Assembly: GCA_023213395.1 (NCBI GenBank) | Contig: CM041465.1 | Coordinates: forward strand, 239,761,741 to 239,825,740 | Source: Cycas panzhihuaensis | Taxonomy: Eukaryota; Cycadophyta | Direction: 5' to 3' | Length of the DNA: 64,000 nt | In this document: piece by piece, positions 43,926 to 55,016 of the stretch | Layout of the letters: every line of letters starts with the position of its first letter | How positions within the stretch are numbered: the stretch's first letter is position 1 | The notes under the pieces: model-generated | What the model saw: only the letters and a program-made list of their open reading frames with translations | Databases searched by the model: none | What the model was told of the DNA's origin: nothing | Translations under genes and position numbers: made by a program

Positions 43926-45279
43926 CTGAGTAGCTCGTAGATGCCCCTATCTCTAACTTGCTCGATGCCCCTATTGACGATTCCCTTCTTGATGAGTCTA
44001 TCTTGACTATTCAGGACGTCCCTCCCCATCCATTTGTCAACAACAAGTGGTATGAAGACATTATGTGGTATCTCACACAACAACAGTACCATCCTGAAGT
44101 TAGTAGTAAGGTTAGCTCTCGTATCCAGACTTCTGCTAGGAAATACTTCCTCATGGATGAAGTATTATATAAGAGGTCTTTCGATGGGATCCTCCTCTGT
44201 TGCATCACCATTGATGAAGCAAACTAAATACTCCATGAATGCCACCATGGTATTTGCAGGGGTCACTTTGGGGGCCAATCCATGGCCAAAGGATCCTCTG
44301 CATGGGTTACTATTGGCCATCCCTCTTCAATGGTGTCTATGCTTTTTCCATGAGGTGTTGGTGATGTCAGGAACATGCAAACATCTCCCATGTGCCTTCC
44401 AAGGCCCTTCACCCTATCATATCTCCGTGGCCTTTCACTCAGTGGGGTCTAGACCTCATCAGGGCTATCTCCCCACCTTCCTCGTCATAGCACAAGTTTA
44501 TCATGACTGCTATGGAATACTTTACGAAATGGGCAGAGGCCATCCCTCTAGTTACTACCCTTGGTAAGACGATAGCAACCTTCATTTACCAGCATATCAT
44601 TTGTCATTTTAGGGTTCCTGATGTCCTGATTACTGACAACGGAACCCTCTTCTGCAACAAGGAGATGGATGAGCTTTGTGAGAAATTTAAAATCCCTCAT
44701 AAAACTTCCTCTCCTTACTACCCCCAGGCAAATGGTTAAGTGGAGTTGTTCAATAAGACTCTCGTTAACATTCTAAAGAAAACTGTCACTCAGTCTCAAA
44801 AGGACTGACACCTTCAGCTCCCTTACGCTTTGTGGGCTTACCATACCCCTATCTGTTTTGCCATGGGAATGACCCTGTACTCCCTGGTTTATGGTACTGA
44901 GGCGGTACTTCCGTTGGAAGTGGAGATTCCCTACTTGCGAGTTTCTCTTCGGGGTCTCGTCGATGAGGAGTCGATCCATTAGGCTCACCTCCTGGATCTC
45001 AAAGCTTTGGATAAGAGACGTTTAACCGCCTACCAGGATAACCTTGCATCCAAAGCTCGCTCACAAAGGACCTACGATAAACACCTTCATTCGCATCCTT
45101 TATTTCTTGGGGACCACGTCCTCAAATCAGAATACCTTCATGACCACTTGGCTAAATTCAGGCTCAAATGGGTTGGCCCCTTTATGATCATCGAGAGCCT
45201 CAGTAACAGCGCTTATAGGATCGCCACCTTAGAGGGTCTTGAGTTTGTGAAAGCTGTTAACAAGAAATTCTACTCGTGA
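43926..45279 (+). pseudogene. Integrase of element B
   Basis: Zinc finger region ECHHGICRGHFGG and frameshifted continuation near 44230-44400; core with MTAMEYFTKWAEAIPLVTT, VLITDNGTLFCNKEMDEL (second Asp), SSPYYPQANG then TAA for Gln at 44737, VELFNKTL (the catalytic Glu codon is followed by Leu for Ser). Tail: ASKARSQRTYDKHLHSHPLFL, GDHVLKSEYLHDHLAKFRLKW, VGPFMIIESLSNSAYRIATLEG, ending KKFYS with TGA at 45277. One frameshift splits the zinc finger from the core and stops are at 44737, 44808 and 44980. Confidence 0.9.
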
Positions 45280-45959
45280 CCTCATCGTCACCTTGTTCAT
45301 GCTCTGAAATGAGCCTAAACTACCATCTTAAGTTTGTTCCCATTCCTCCCAGCCATGGGTGGAATGATGACTTAGGATGACCTCTTCTGTTTCCTTCTGG
45401 TTCATCCTGCTAAACCCTTGTTCCTATTTTCCTTGGGACCTTGTCCTCCTATTTGGGCATCCCCCATTTAGGATGACACTCTAGAGTATTGTCACTCCCC
45501 TCTTGCTTGGTATTTCCTTTGCATATACCGCTATGCTCCCATATAGACATGCATGTTGCCCTACTTCCTAACCCCACATATGTCTATCACCTCTACTCAT
45601 GGTGATCGTGTGTGCTCCTGTTAGGTATCTAGCCCTGCATAAAAGGAAATATGCACAACCTAAACAAATATCATAACATAAAATCTCATACAGTAATCAG
45701 CTCAAAATGCAACCATGCATATCCTGGTGCACCTGTGCACCCTCACACATACATAAGCATGTAAATAGAATATACACATTATCATATATCAAAATGGGAT
45801 ACCAATCACTGCATCTATATACATCAAAAATCATGTATCATATTATACATATGGTATGGTACATCATCTATAGGAAGCCAACATCCTTATAAGGGGGATA
45901 CAATCATGTAGCTATATATATGGTGACCTCCTAGAGGCCCATACTTTCCCCTATCAAAA
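45280..45959 (+). other. Convergent 3' region between pol and PMD gene, element B
   Basis: Holds the invariant GCTCTGAAATGAGCCTAAAC block at 45301 and a stem-loop with arms CATTCCTCCCA/TGGGTGGAATG (45341-45366, one mismatch). The remainder is AT-rich and shared with D; no gene is seen. Confidence 0.6.
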
Positions 45960-46707
45960 TCAAATTCATATATCCTACTCTATTACTGCCCCACACCTGG
46001 GGCATCATCTCCTAGTCAGTGTGATCCCTCTCTTAGGGACCACATCCCTCCAAGACTCCTCCTGAGTCTCCGCAAGCTCCCTACCTTGCTCCCCTCGTCC
46101 TGTGGCCTGCTCGGGGTCGCCGCCAGTGTATGAGTCTATGTCCTGCTCCACGCTGACCTGGATACCATATCCTTGATCGGTCAATCATATCGAGCCTGGA
46201 TATGATCCCGCTCCATCTCTATGAGGCAAAGCCTCTCCTCCATCCCTCCTAGTCTCTCCTCCATCACTGCCATCTGGATATGGCTTCTCATATCCCCTAC
46301 GACTCCTCCCTGAGCCTCTAGTGCCTACATCCATGTCTGTAGAGTGTCCCTCTCGGCTCAGATGGCGTCCATCTCAGCCTATTGTCGTCCCACATGTGCC
46401 TCGTGTTCCTGGGACTTCGCTACCCATATATCTCTCACCCTTATCAATGGGGCGAATGCTGCCATATGACCGCTTGCTGATCTAGGCTCATCTCTCGCCT
46501 AGATAGGAGGCTGTCCCTCTCTGTAGGCCTGAGGGAAAATCTCTCAGACTACCACCTCTAGCAGTCTCTGGACGTCTACCATGCCTACAATCCAACATGC
46601 CACATATCAGTCCATGTCCATATGGATATCAAACCAAAATCAAACCATGTATGTATCAGGCAATCAAATGACGACAGGAAATGGTCATGTCTCACCTAGT
46701 GTGGAGT
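45960..46707 (-). pseudogene. Antisense PMD gene of element B, exon 2, intron and end of exon 1
   Basis: Minus strand. Exon 2 ends at 46584 with the acceptor side (TTGTAG|GCATGGTAGACGTCCAG) and encodes a charged region. Recognisable are RLLEVVVxEIFPQAYREGQPPI and, later, the Ser/Arg-rich C-terminus matching A's exon 2. The intron is 46585-46695 (donor GTGAGACATGACC). Only about 12 bases of exon 1 lie on this side, because element C inserted at 46707/46708. Confidence 0.72.
46585..46695 (-). other. Intron of the PMD gene, element B (111 bp)
   Basis: Donor GTGAGACATG and acceptor TTGTAG on the minus strand; length 111 bp as in A and D. Confidence 0.72.
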
Positions 46708-49250
46708 TGGACGCCACACACGGATAACCGCCCGATCGACAGCGCGGGAGAGATGGTGACGAAACCAGAGGGAAGTGGAACCTACAAGGCAAGCAACTAC
46801 CACGCAGGCGCCCGTCGCCGAGGCCGAGTTCGGGATCTGCAATGGAGTATGGCTACTACTGGGTGACCCTTCACCACCTTGGATAAAGAGGCGAAGGTAC
46901 GTAAGATGACCCGAGTTGGTTCGAAGCAGACCCTCCCACCCTTGGGTGGCGGAAGGAGAGAGAAGGGACCTAGGAGGGATAGGCCAAAAGCAACCCTACA
47001 CAACCTAACCGGGACACGAACGACGCGGGAGGCGAGGTGCTCAAAGTGTTAGGGGAAGGAAGGAAAAGTAGGGATCAAGAAGGCTCCTACAACCTTTCCT
47101 ACGGACAGTAAGGGGTGCATGCAAATGAAGTAAATACGTAACAAATAAACACAAGGTAATTTTCCTTTTAATCTTCAATGTCTTAATTACTAAGGAGGAA
47201 AAAGGGAAAGAACAAGAGTACGCAAGAGGAGGAAATGTGTACCTGGGCCAAGGGCGTGCGAGGTGGTGTAGCCCGCGAGGAGTACCCAACCGCCCACGCA
47301 ACGCGTCTGGGATGTGAGGCGTAGTGGCGGAAGCGAGGGGCTTCCTTACCTTCCCCGGAAAATAAGTGCAATACCAGAAGAAAGAAGGAAACGCTAACTA
47401 GGAAATGAGATAACGTAAGTTGTAACACATGCAAGAGGCGCCACCGATAGAGAAATCAATCTGTAACGCTCTCCGTGACGCCTCAAATACCGCAGTTTAC
47501 AAAGATCTTCCTCCTCCCGAAGGAGGGTACTAACATGCAACGCACAAGGTCTAACAATATATATATATCAACATAAGTCAGAATCCAAATAGGCATGCAT
47601 CAATGTTAGTCCAACGAGGAGGAAATCAAGGGAAAAATACTCTAAATAAAGTGGGACAACAAGGTAAGCCTGAGTGGCCTACCGCCCGCAATGGTGCCCA
47701 AACCTCCCCCCGAGAGCCACGGGGCTACGGGGAGAAAGTCAGGACCCAAGGCTAGAAAATAGTAGCAAAAAGGGGCAAGAAAGACCCAAAGACACCCACG
47801 GGAACCGGATGCTACGGAGCAAACCGGGTAACCGGGGAGCAAAGGCAAAGCCACGAATGGTAGTTGAGAACTACGAATGATTCCCAAACCTGAGCAAGGG
47901 GTCCCAAATCACCGCAACTCGTGATGTCACTGGTTCAGCACCTGAGTCTCTAAACCCTTGTTTAGATGGCCAAGAGCAACATGAGGCGAGAGGGAAGCTT
48001 TGAGGGCTTGAGCCACTTGGAGCGTGGAAGGTGGTACTAATCCACCCACCTCCTCTCCCAAAGCCTATGCAACCCCTCACGCCACGCTTTGGACAAAGAA
48101 CGCAGTAAGAGACAAGAGAAAGTGGAACAAAGCCCTCACAAAGGAAAGAGAATCAAACTTCAAGCAACAAACATGAACAAATGAGTCGGAGCAAGAATAT
48201 CGCAAAGAACTTAACAAAAAGTAAAGAGTACCGGGAGGAAGAGGTAAGGGCTTGCCTCACCAAAGGACATGAAGGAGGGCCGGAAAATGTACCCAGATCC
48301 GGAGTAGAGCAGTGTTGAGGCCCTGCTACGGTATGATGGAGAACACTGCAAACGTAGGGGCTCATGGACCGCCTGGATAGAGACCTACTGAAACCGCTTC
48401 AAAGGAGCCCTCTCAAGGCGCTGAGGGGTTGAGAGAATGTCTCAACCGAGCCAAGGAGAGCCGGGCTGTATGAAGAGTGCAGTGTCCTGCAGAAGCAGAA
48501 AAGCAGAGCAGAGCAGGAGAGAGTTTTCTTGAGAGTCCCTTCCAAGAGTGAGTAAAAAGATCCAAAAAGAGAGCCAAAAGATGCTTAAGTACTAAAGCAA
48601 AACCCTAAAGTACGCGAATAGTACCTACCGAAGGGAAAAGGCGAACCACGTGGCGCTTCGCAATAAATGCGAAATTGCCACCATGGATTTTAAAAACAAA
48701 CAGACAACAGATCATGGAAATTTTAGCGATCATGAATATTCCAAAGATCACGAAAATTCCAAATGCAGATCACAAGATCACTACAGATCGTGAAGATTAC
48801 TACAGATGCACCAGAGACACAAATGGGGCCCGCCAACCTACGAGGTCAGGGGCAAACCACAAAAGGCTAAAGGACAACTAAAACACCCACCCGGAGCAAA
48901 CAAGCCAAGAAACGGCCCACGGAGCGTAAATAGGCCCCCAAATGAGGTGGCAAGCTAACCAAGCGACGATGAGACATCACACGGTGGAGGTGGCGCAAAC
49001 CCGGTGGATCCGTGAGAGAGGAGGGCGATATGGAAGTAATATGGTCACCGTGGTGCCACACTCGCTAAGAGTGTGCCCCTCGCTATAGTCGCCATAGCTA
49101 AACATAGTGTGGACGACGACCGTGCCGCCCACAAAGTCATACGCATGCAAATATGTAAGGCATAATCAAGACACAAAAGTGATGATAATGCTAGAGACAT
49201 ACCGCACTTACCGAAGCTCTGATTCCAGATCCATTCCTGAAGCCGGAACA
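46708..49250 (-). repeat. 3' LTR of element C
   Basis: TGGACGCC...GCCGGAACA in plus orientation, 2543 bases, homologous to A's LTR. On the minus strand it has CCACGTGG near 48646-48655 and the GGGGAAGGTAAGGAAG block (complement near 47340-47357). The bases just before it (GGAGT) and after the other LTR (GCGAT) match only partly as target duplication. Confidence 0.92.
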
Positions 49251-49629
49251 TCGCCTCGGCGTGAGCCTCGCCGCCGGAAGCCTCGATGCGATGGCGACGC
49301 CGCAACACAACCGCCAAGAGTACATGTGTATATAGATATATCAATCAAGATCGATCAAGAGGCAAGGGTGCCATGAGTGTCGTGGCGAACGCTGCGGATA
49401 CGAAGCGGTGGAGACAACATAGGGCCGCCTATGAGCCACCCGAAACCGATCGGGAGAAAGAGACAAAGTAGGGGCCGCCCCACCACAATGAATGCAAAGG
49501 AGCATGCAGACCACATGGGGAACAAATGGTGGGTACCATAGTTTTACCTCGTTAGCAATCCGATTTTGGAGGTGCGAGCAAATCAAGCTTGAGGCGACCA
49601 ACTACCGAGGCTTGGGCGACGGAAGGCCA

Positions 49630-50150
49630 AGCAAGACTCGTGGACTGGCCAGGCGAGACAAAGTGCGCTCAAGGATGAGGCGAACAAGGCTATCTCGCCT
49701 CAAAGATTGAGAGCCCGAGGGATATGCCGGATATCAACAAGAGAAACGGGCCAGAGGGATCCGCTAGAAGCAAGAGTCCTCAAGTGAGGGCATCGCACCC
49801 AGACCTGGGTGAGATGAGACACCACAACTTGAGAGTCGCAGAGCAAAACAATGGGTCCGTGATGGAAACGAAGGGCACTCGAAGGGCTTCGATGACAACA
49901 GATACTCGGCTTCATTGTTGGTAGCCTCCGGAGGAAGATCCCAGAGCGGAGGAGATCATAACTGTAAGGGTCATGAGAATCCACGCAATGAAGGTTCAGG
50001 TTACCGCGCTTCCGCCCGGCTTGCAGAAGATGTGTATGCACATAGGTGACACAAAATCCAAGCAGATGATCAACGATTAAGGCAACACTTAGAAAATGCA
50101 TAACAGTGTGGCCAAGGGTAGGAGGACCTAGAATGAGGTAACCTGTAAGG
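49630..50150 (-). pseudogene. Second RNase H remnant of element C
   Basis: Parts visible on the minus strand: EATNNEAEY (about 49910-49940), RFHHGPIVLLCDSQVVVSHLTQVW (catalytic Asp, 49800-49875) and DIRHIPRAL (49716-49750). The frame changes several times by one-base indels. The leader and its promoter were removed by the deletion ending near 50156. Confidence 0.75.
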
Positions 50151-50162
50151 GCCATAGCGGAT
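50151..50162. other. Deletion junction in element C: second RNase H region joined to pol 3' region
   Basis: To the left the sequence matches A near 3470; to the right (GGCGAGGAAAGCACGG) it matches A near 6445. The whole divergent promoter and PMD gene are absent. Confidence 0.75.
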
Positions 50163-50719
50163 GAACATGGATGGATAGTTTGGCGAGGAAAGCACGGCCT
50201 GTGGGGTCATATATAGGACCATATGATCGCATTCTCGCAAGGACACCGCTTCCTGTGATGTATGATGACATGATTTTGATATGTATATATGTATGGGGTG
50301 AGTGTTATGTTGTGTAGTAGGTGATTCATGTTATGAACATTTTATTGTATGATGCACACGCTTCCTTCCATGTATAACCACACACCTAACAGGCACACAC
50401 CCACGCCCGTGAGCTGGACGACATGGAGGTGTGAGGTTAGGAAGGTGACTGCATACATGTCTGCTGGAGAGCATAGCGGGATATGCGAAGGAAACGCCAG
50501 ACAGAAAGAGGGGCAACAATGCCCCAAGCGCCCTCCCGTTGGGAGATGCCCAAGCGAGAGGACCAAGGTTCCCAAGAGGATACGGAACGCGGGCTCCGCA
50601 GACGAACCGTAGAGACAAAGCGGGTCCATCTTAAATAGCCATTCTACACGCCACGGAAGAATGGGGACAACCTAAGATGGTAGTTTAGGCTCGTTTTGAG
50701 CGGTGGCGAGGGATCGCCA

Positions 50720-51160
50720 AGGGTCAAGCGTAAAACTTCTTAAGGAACATCCCATTAACCGCTTTCTCAAATTCGAGCCCTCCGTGGTGGCTATCCTATA
50801 GGCACCATTATCGAGATTCGATAATGACAAAAGGACCGACCCACCGGGTTGGAATTTGGTCAAACGGTCATGGAGATATTCGAGTCGGCCTGTAAGCTTT
50901 TCTACCTCCATCTCGACGGGTGGCGTAAAGCTTCGTGAAGGACGCCGCCCGGGCGCATGTGGTGGGCGCCAGAAGGGTGGTGAGGTTATGAGTGACAATC
51001 GAGGAGTCGATTCCCTTCATGTCAAGATAATCCCACGCGAGAATGTCTCGAAATTCACGGAATGTATGGGAATATTCCCTAATCTCATCAGAGAGCATTC
51101 GCCCCAACCCTAATGACCTTGCCCGGCCAAGACTACGCCTTGAATTCCCCATGCACATGG
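50720..51160 (-). pseudogene. Fused pol remnant of element C: RT N-terminus joined to integrase tail
   Basis: On the minus strand the RT preface (EYSHTFREFRDILAWDYLDM, GIDSSIVTHNLTTL, VEMEVEKL) passes at about 50885-50897 directly into the integrase tail (RLEYLHDRLTKF, NGAYRIATTEG). All polymerase, RNase H and DDE motifs are gone. The junction is clean, so this is one deletion and not gradual decay. Confidence 0.88.
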
Positions 51161-51860
51161 CATTGCCCTCTTCAAAGTGAAGAGGGCAAGATCAACGGGA
51201 GGAGGAGGAATAGAGAGGGATCGGATCGCGAGCGTGGATCCGATCGCAAGGATCTTCCTGACCGGCCGGTGGTGACCAAGGCGATTAGGTGCAAGGCCCG
51301 CCAGTGTTTCCAAATAGGTTCATCATCCTCGAAATAGTCCACTCCATGGATGACCCTATTTCGAGAAGAAGAAGCGCTAGAAGGAAAGGGATCGGGGTGA
51401 TCATCGGATCGCTCAACTCTTTCATGGAACCAAGGAAAACCAGAAGAGGCTCCTCGAGAGGAGCGAAGGCAATTCCTCAAAACCATCACCGCGGAGGGTA
51501 ATGAAAAGAAGAACCGCACGGCCAAGTGTCAAGACGAGCGATGGTGTGTGACACGCTACGGGGCTAGTCTCACCAACGAGAGAGGTTCCAAACGAGGGTC
51601 TAGAGCGAGATGTACTACCTATTGGCGAAGGAAAGAAATGGGTGGAGATAACCTCGCTCCGGCCAAGCGATTCATCATCGCTGAACGAAGCAAGGTACCC
51701 ATAACTCCCGACGCCAATAGGGGAAAAACGTATGAGACTAGGAAGGGAAGATGTGGGATCTTCTTCCGACGGATTGGGTATACCAATTGAACAAGCCGAG
51801 GCGTGAGTGGGTGAACCTTGGTTTGCCGAATTGGCATAACGAGTTTGTTTGGCAAAAGGA
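51161..51860 (-). pseudogene. Protease-RT linker of element C
   Basis: Collinear with A's linker: VIHGVDYFEDDEPIW (about 51300-51350), RLGHHR, and an acidic FSDDE-type patch near 51670. Frameshifted repeatedly. No domain recognised. Confidence 0.6.
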
Positions 51861-52632
51861 CGCTCACGGAACCACTCTCATTCGTCCGTCATGGACGAAT
51901 TTAAGTCGTTCCCCAAAGGGTCGAACACACGGCTCCCATTTGGTCGAGCCATGGGCGACCTGTAGGAGGTTGTAATCCACGCCAACGCCGAGGACTACAA
52001 CATCCAAGAAGGACGGTTTTGCCCCCAAGGGTGAGCGGAATCGCGATGCATCCGAGAGGGGTCTTCTCGCCATCATACCTGGCATCGCCAGGAACGTTCC
52101 ATATGAGATACCAAGCTCTTGCATAACACGCAAGGGCATGGCATCGATGTAAGAGCCGCTGTCGGCACAGCTTCTTCTGAGGGTACAATCAGCGACGATC
52201 GTGATGGTGAATGGGAAGTTCCACCGACGTTCCTGCTCACCACGGAGGAAGATCCTTAGGATCGAAGGAAATAGTGGGTCCGCCACTGGGCGACGCCCAA
52301 AGCGTGGATAGCACATCTCCCGATCCTAAAGCTTCCAGGAGGAGGGCCCGCTGCTGGGACAACTCCTCGAACGTCCATCAAGGACATTCTGCGGCAATGA
52401 CCGTATGGAGCTCGTCCACGACGGAGAAGGGTTTACCCTTCCCAAAGGTTGGGTAAGTGCCCTTCGAAAGTCGTAACGACCCGCCACATGTGAATAGCCT
52501 TGGGGAAAGAGGGATTTTGAGGAAGGGTCTCCTAAGGGATCCAAGGAACGGAAGAACCGGCAGCCCCGCCGCCTTAGCAGCTTGAGATCGCGTAAGGGCG
52601 AAAGTCTGAGTTGCTTCAAGCAATCGAATCAC
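51861..52632 (-). pseudogene. Aspartic protease region of element C
   Basis: FPFTITIVADCTL, then ADSGSYIDAMPLRVMQELGIS (about 52105-52175), the only copy in this window with a recognisable Asp-Ser-Gly active site. VVVLGVGVDYNLLQ and STKWEP follow. The N-terminal part (SLRYDFRRALTQP-like, GKPFSVVDELHT) is at 52378-52632. Several one-base frameshifts. Confidence 0.8.
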
Positions 52633-52639
52633 CTTCTTC

Positions 52640-54850
52640 CCCTATTCCGGTCGTGAAGGCGGCGAGTACTGGCTAGGAGAACGAGAAGAGGAAGAAGAGT
52701 TCGCGCCTTCCCTTTGTCGCGGAAGGGCGGGGATCGTGTGATCTTCCCTGCTACGGTTGTTCTTGGTTTGGGGTTGCGATCACGTTCCCCATGTTTAGGA
52801 AACGGATCCTTGTGAACCAAGTTGGTCTAGATTAGGCCTTGAGGCCCGTTTGGGAGAGGAATCACGTCGAGGGGCATCCCTTGGATGCTGGGCCCTACAA
52901 CGTGAATCGTCATGGAAGCAATCCCCATGAATGGAACACCACTTCTTCTCAAGCCGAGGGCCTGACCTTCTCGCTGAGGACTGGGCGTTCCCATTCCTGG
53001 GAAGAGGAGCTTGGGTAGTTTGTTGGACTTGTTTGTTTGAAGTAGGAGACGAAGGACCTTGAAGCTTGAGCTCCTTCATCGTGCGCCGAACGAGCGATAA
53101 GCGAGGTGAGGGGATCTAAGGTCCTCTCGGAGGATGAGAGGAAGACCGCTACCGAGAAGGTTTAGTGTCTTTGGTAGGGGTGGTGCCTCACTGCCAGGAG
53201 GGCTTAAGAGGTTTCTTGAGACCGCCTGATCTCAATAGCCTCCAACGCCAAGCACTTGGCGATCAGCGGAATCACACGTGGTCGCCCCATCTCGAGGACT
53301 TCCACGTGGACTTCGGACGGTGCATTGACAACAGTCCCGCTTCACCTCCTGCAAAGTCGCCTTGGTGGAGTGAAGCGGATCGTGGAATCGCCGCACAAAG
53401 TCACGATTCATCTCATCGTGACCTTGTTTGAGCGAGAGAAGGATTTCATCCCGCCTCGAATGGGCGAAGCTACATCAAAGTAATTGATGAACTCGCCCAC
53501 CAATTCGGAATGAATAGATCGAGTGGGCGGGAGACGATAAAACCATTTAAGGGCGCCACCGCAAGGATCGAGGAAAGAGTTTCATCAAAATATGGTCGAA
53601 GCCCGAATCGATGCATGCCATAGAAACTACGGACATGCTCCACGGGTCTTCTCGACGAAGTCCCATCGAATCTAGGAACTTCGTGGAGGATGAGGCGCAA
53701 GTTGGTTCGCAACGCCTCAACCGAGAGAGGGTTGACCTAAAGTCCACGGGGCGCGCCGCTCGAACTGTAGGATCAACGAACGTCGAAGGTGGCGCAAGGA
53801 GCGGATGGGGTAGGACACCCATCCCTCCTGAGGAGCCACCCTCACGACAAGGGTGGGAAAAAGGGCGCCTGAAGGGAGTCGATTCTTGCGAAGGCACAAC
53901 GGATGGAACCGCATTGGATGGCGGACAAGAGGGATGCGAATCGGGTTCTCGCCCATACTGCCACCCGTAGGTGGGGCCATTCCGTATGGGTGTAGCGGAT
54001 CCACCCCATAAACAGGAAGACGGCTTCCCTACCCCGCCCCAAGGTTGAGAAGTATACCACGGGGAACGAGAAAGAAGCACCAACGCTACTGGTTGGAAGA
54101 TGCGTGGGAACGAATCCCACCGATCAAGTACTGGAAGGCTAGCAGGCGACTAGGCCTACTAGGAGCGGCATGTGCCGATTGGGAGACGGCACATTAGTTG
54201 GATCGAACTGTATGCTAACCCCGTTGAGGGATGACACACCGTGAGAAGGCCTTAAGGCATTAGGGCCTTGATAAGGGATGGAAGGTGCCACACGTGCCCC
54301 CATTGCGAGAAACGAATGGGGCGACGCGTAGGGCACGAAAGGGTTTGTTGTCACAGAAAGGCGACGAGGATGAAGCGTGAGGGGAAGAGCAGAGGAGGAA
54401 GAGGCTCCCCTGCAGACACCCTCAAGCCATTCGGACGTGGTTGAGAGCATGCCGCACGGCCAAGATCCGCCAAGAGCCTCAAGCACGCCAACGAGGAGTC
54501 CCCACATACCCATAAGAGGTGATCGGGACCTCGAACAAGGCATGTCCATCCAAGGTTCCTCATAAAATCGCCATCGCGTGGCAATCCTCGGAGGAACGGA
54601 TCCTCTACGTCGGTAGAAGGATGGGGAGCACAAGAAAGGTGTTGATCGACGGGTAGTAAAGGAGTTGTCACCCTCTTGGGTGGACTCAATGATGTAAGGA
54701 AGAGCTTGGGTTTCCATAACCAAGCGTGGTAGGTCCAATCCAAGAGTACCCTTCCATAGCTCGGATCGGATCCGACGAGGCAAGAAGGCTATACTCGGGG
54801 TCTTCTAACAAAGGGGGTAGACCGCAAACGATTTAGAGAAACGGCCAAGA
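52640..54850 (-). pseudogene. gag of element C
   Basis: N-terminal Pro-rich part 53547-54783 (HPYGMAPPTGG, MACIDSGFDHILMKLF), core near 53250-53590, and the C-terminal part 52795-53079 (MKELKLQGPSSPTSNKQVQQ, then zinc knuckle CSIHGDCFHDDSRC in the C-X2-H-X4-H-X4-C form, then a basic tail). The order and motifs are complete but frame shifts by small indels are frequent. Since gag is the part that non-autonomous elements often keep, intactness of the real genomic copy should be rechecked. Confidence 0.83.
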
Positions 54851-54999
54851 TGCAAGGTCGGCCGACGATGTCGTGAAAAGAGAAGGAATGGTATAACACG
54901 CTGCTGGGGTCGCCCAACGTGGAGGTCAAGATGTATAGAAAGGATCACACAGAGTAGCGAAACCAACCAAGAGAGCGAGACTAGCTCCCTTACCGGGCG

Positions 55000-55016
55000 G
55001 TCCCAAGATGGTCGCC
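55000..55016 (-). other. Primer binding site of element C
   Basis: Minus strand GGCGACCATCTTGGGAC, as in A and B with one G fewer in the G run. Confidence 0.72.

Noticed and set aside
46703-46707. GGAGT as target duplication of element C
   Set aside because: The matching bases at 57552-57556 are GCGAT, only partly the same, so I do not claim a duplication.
48690-48800. Tandem-like GATCACGAAAATTCC repeats in the LTR of C as a replication origin or array
   Set aside because: Only a few imperfect copies; they look like a degraded form of the U3 palindrome region and are better described as such.
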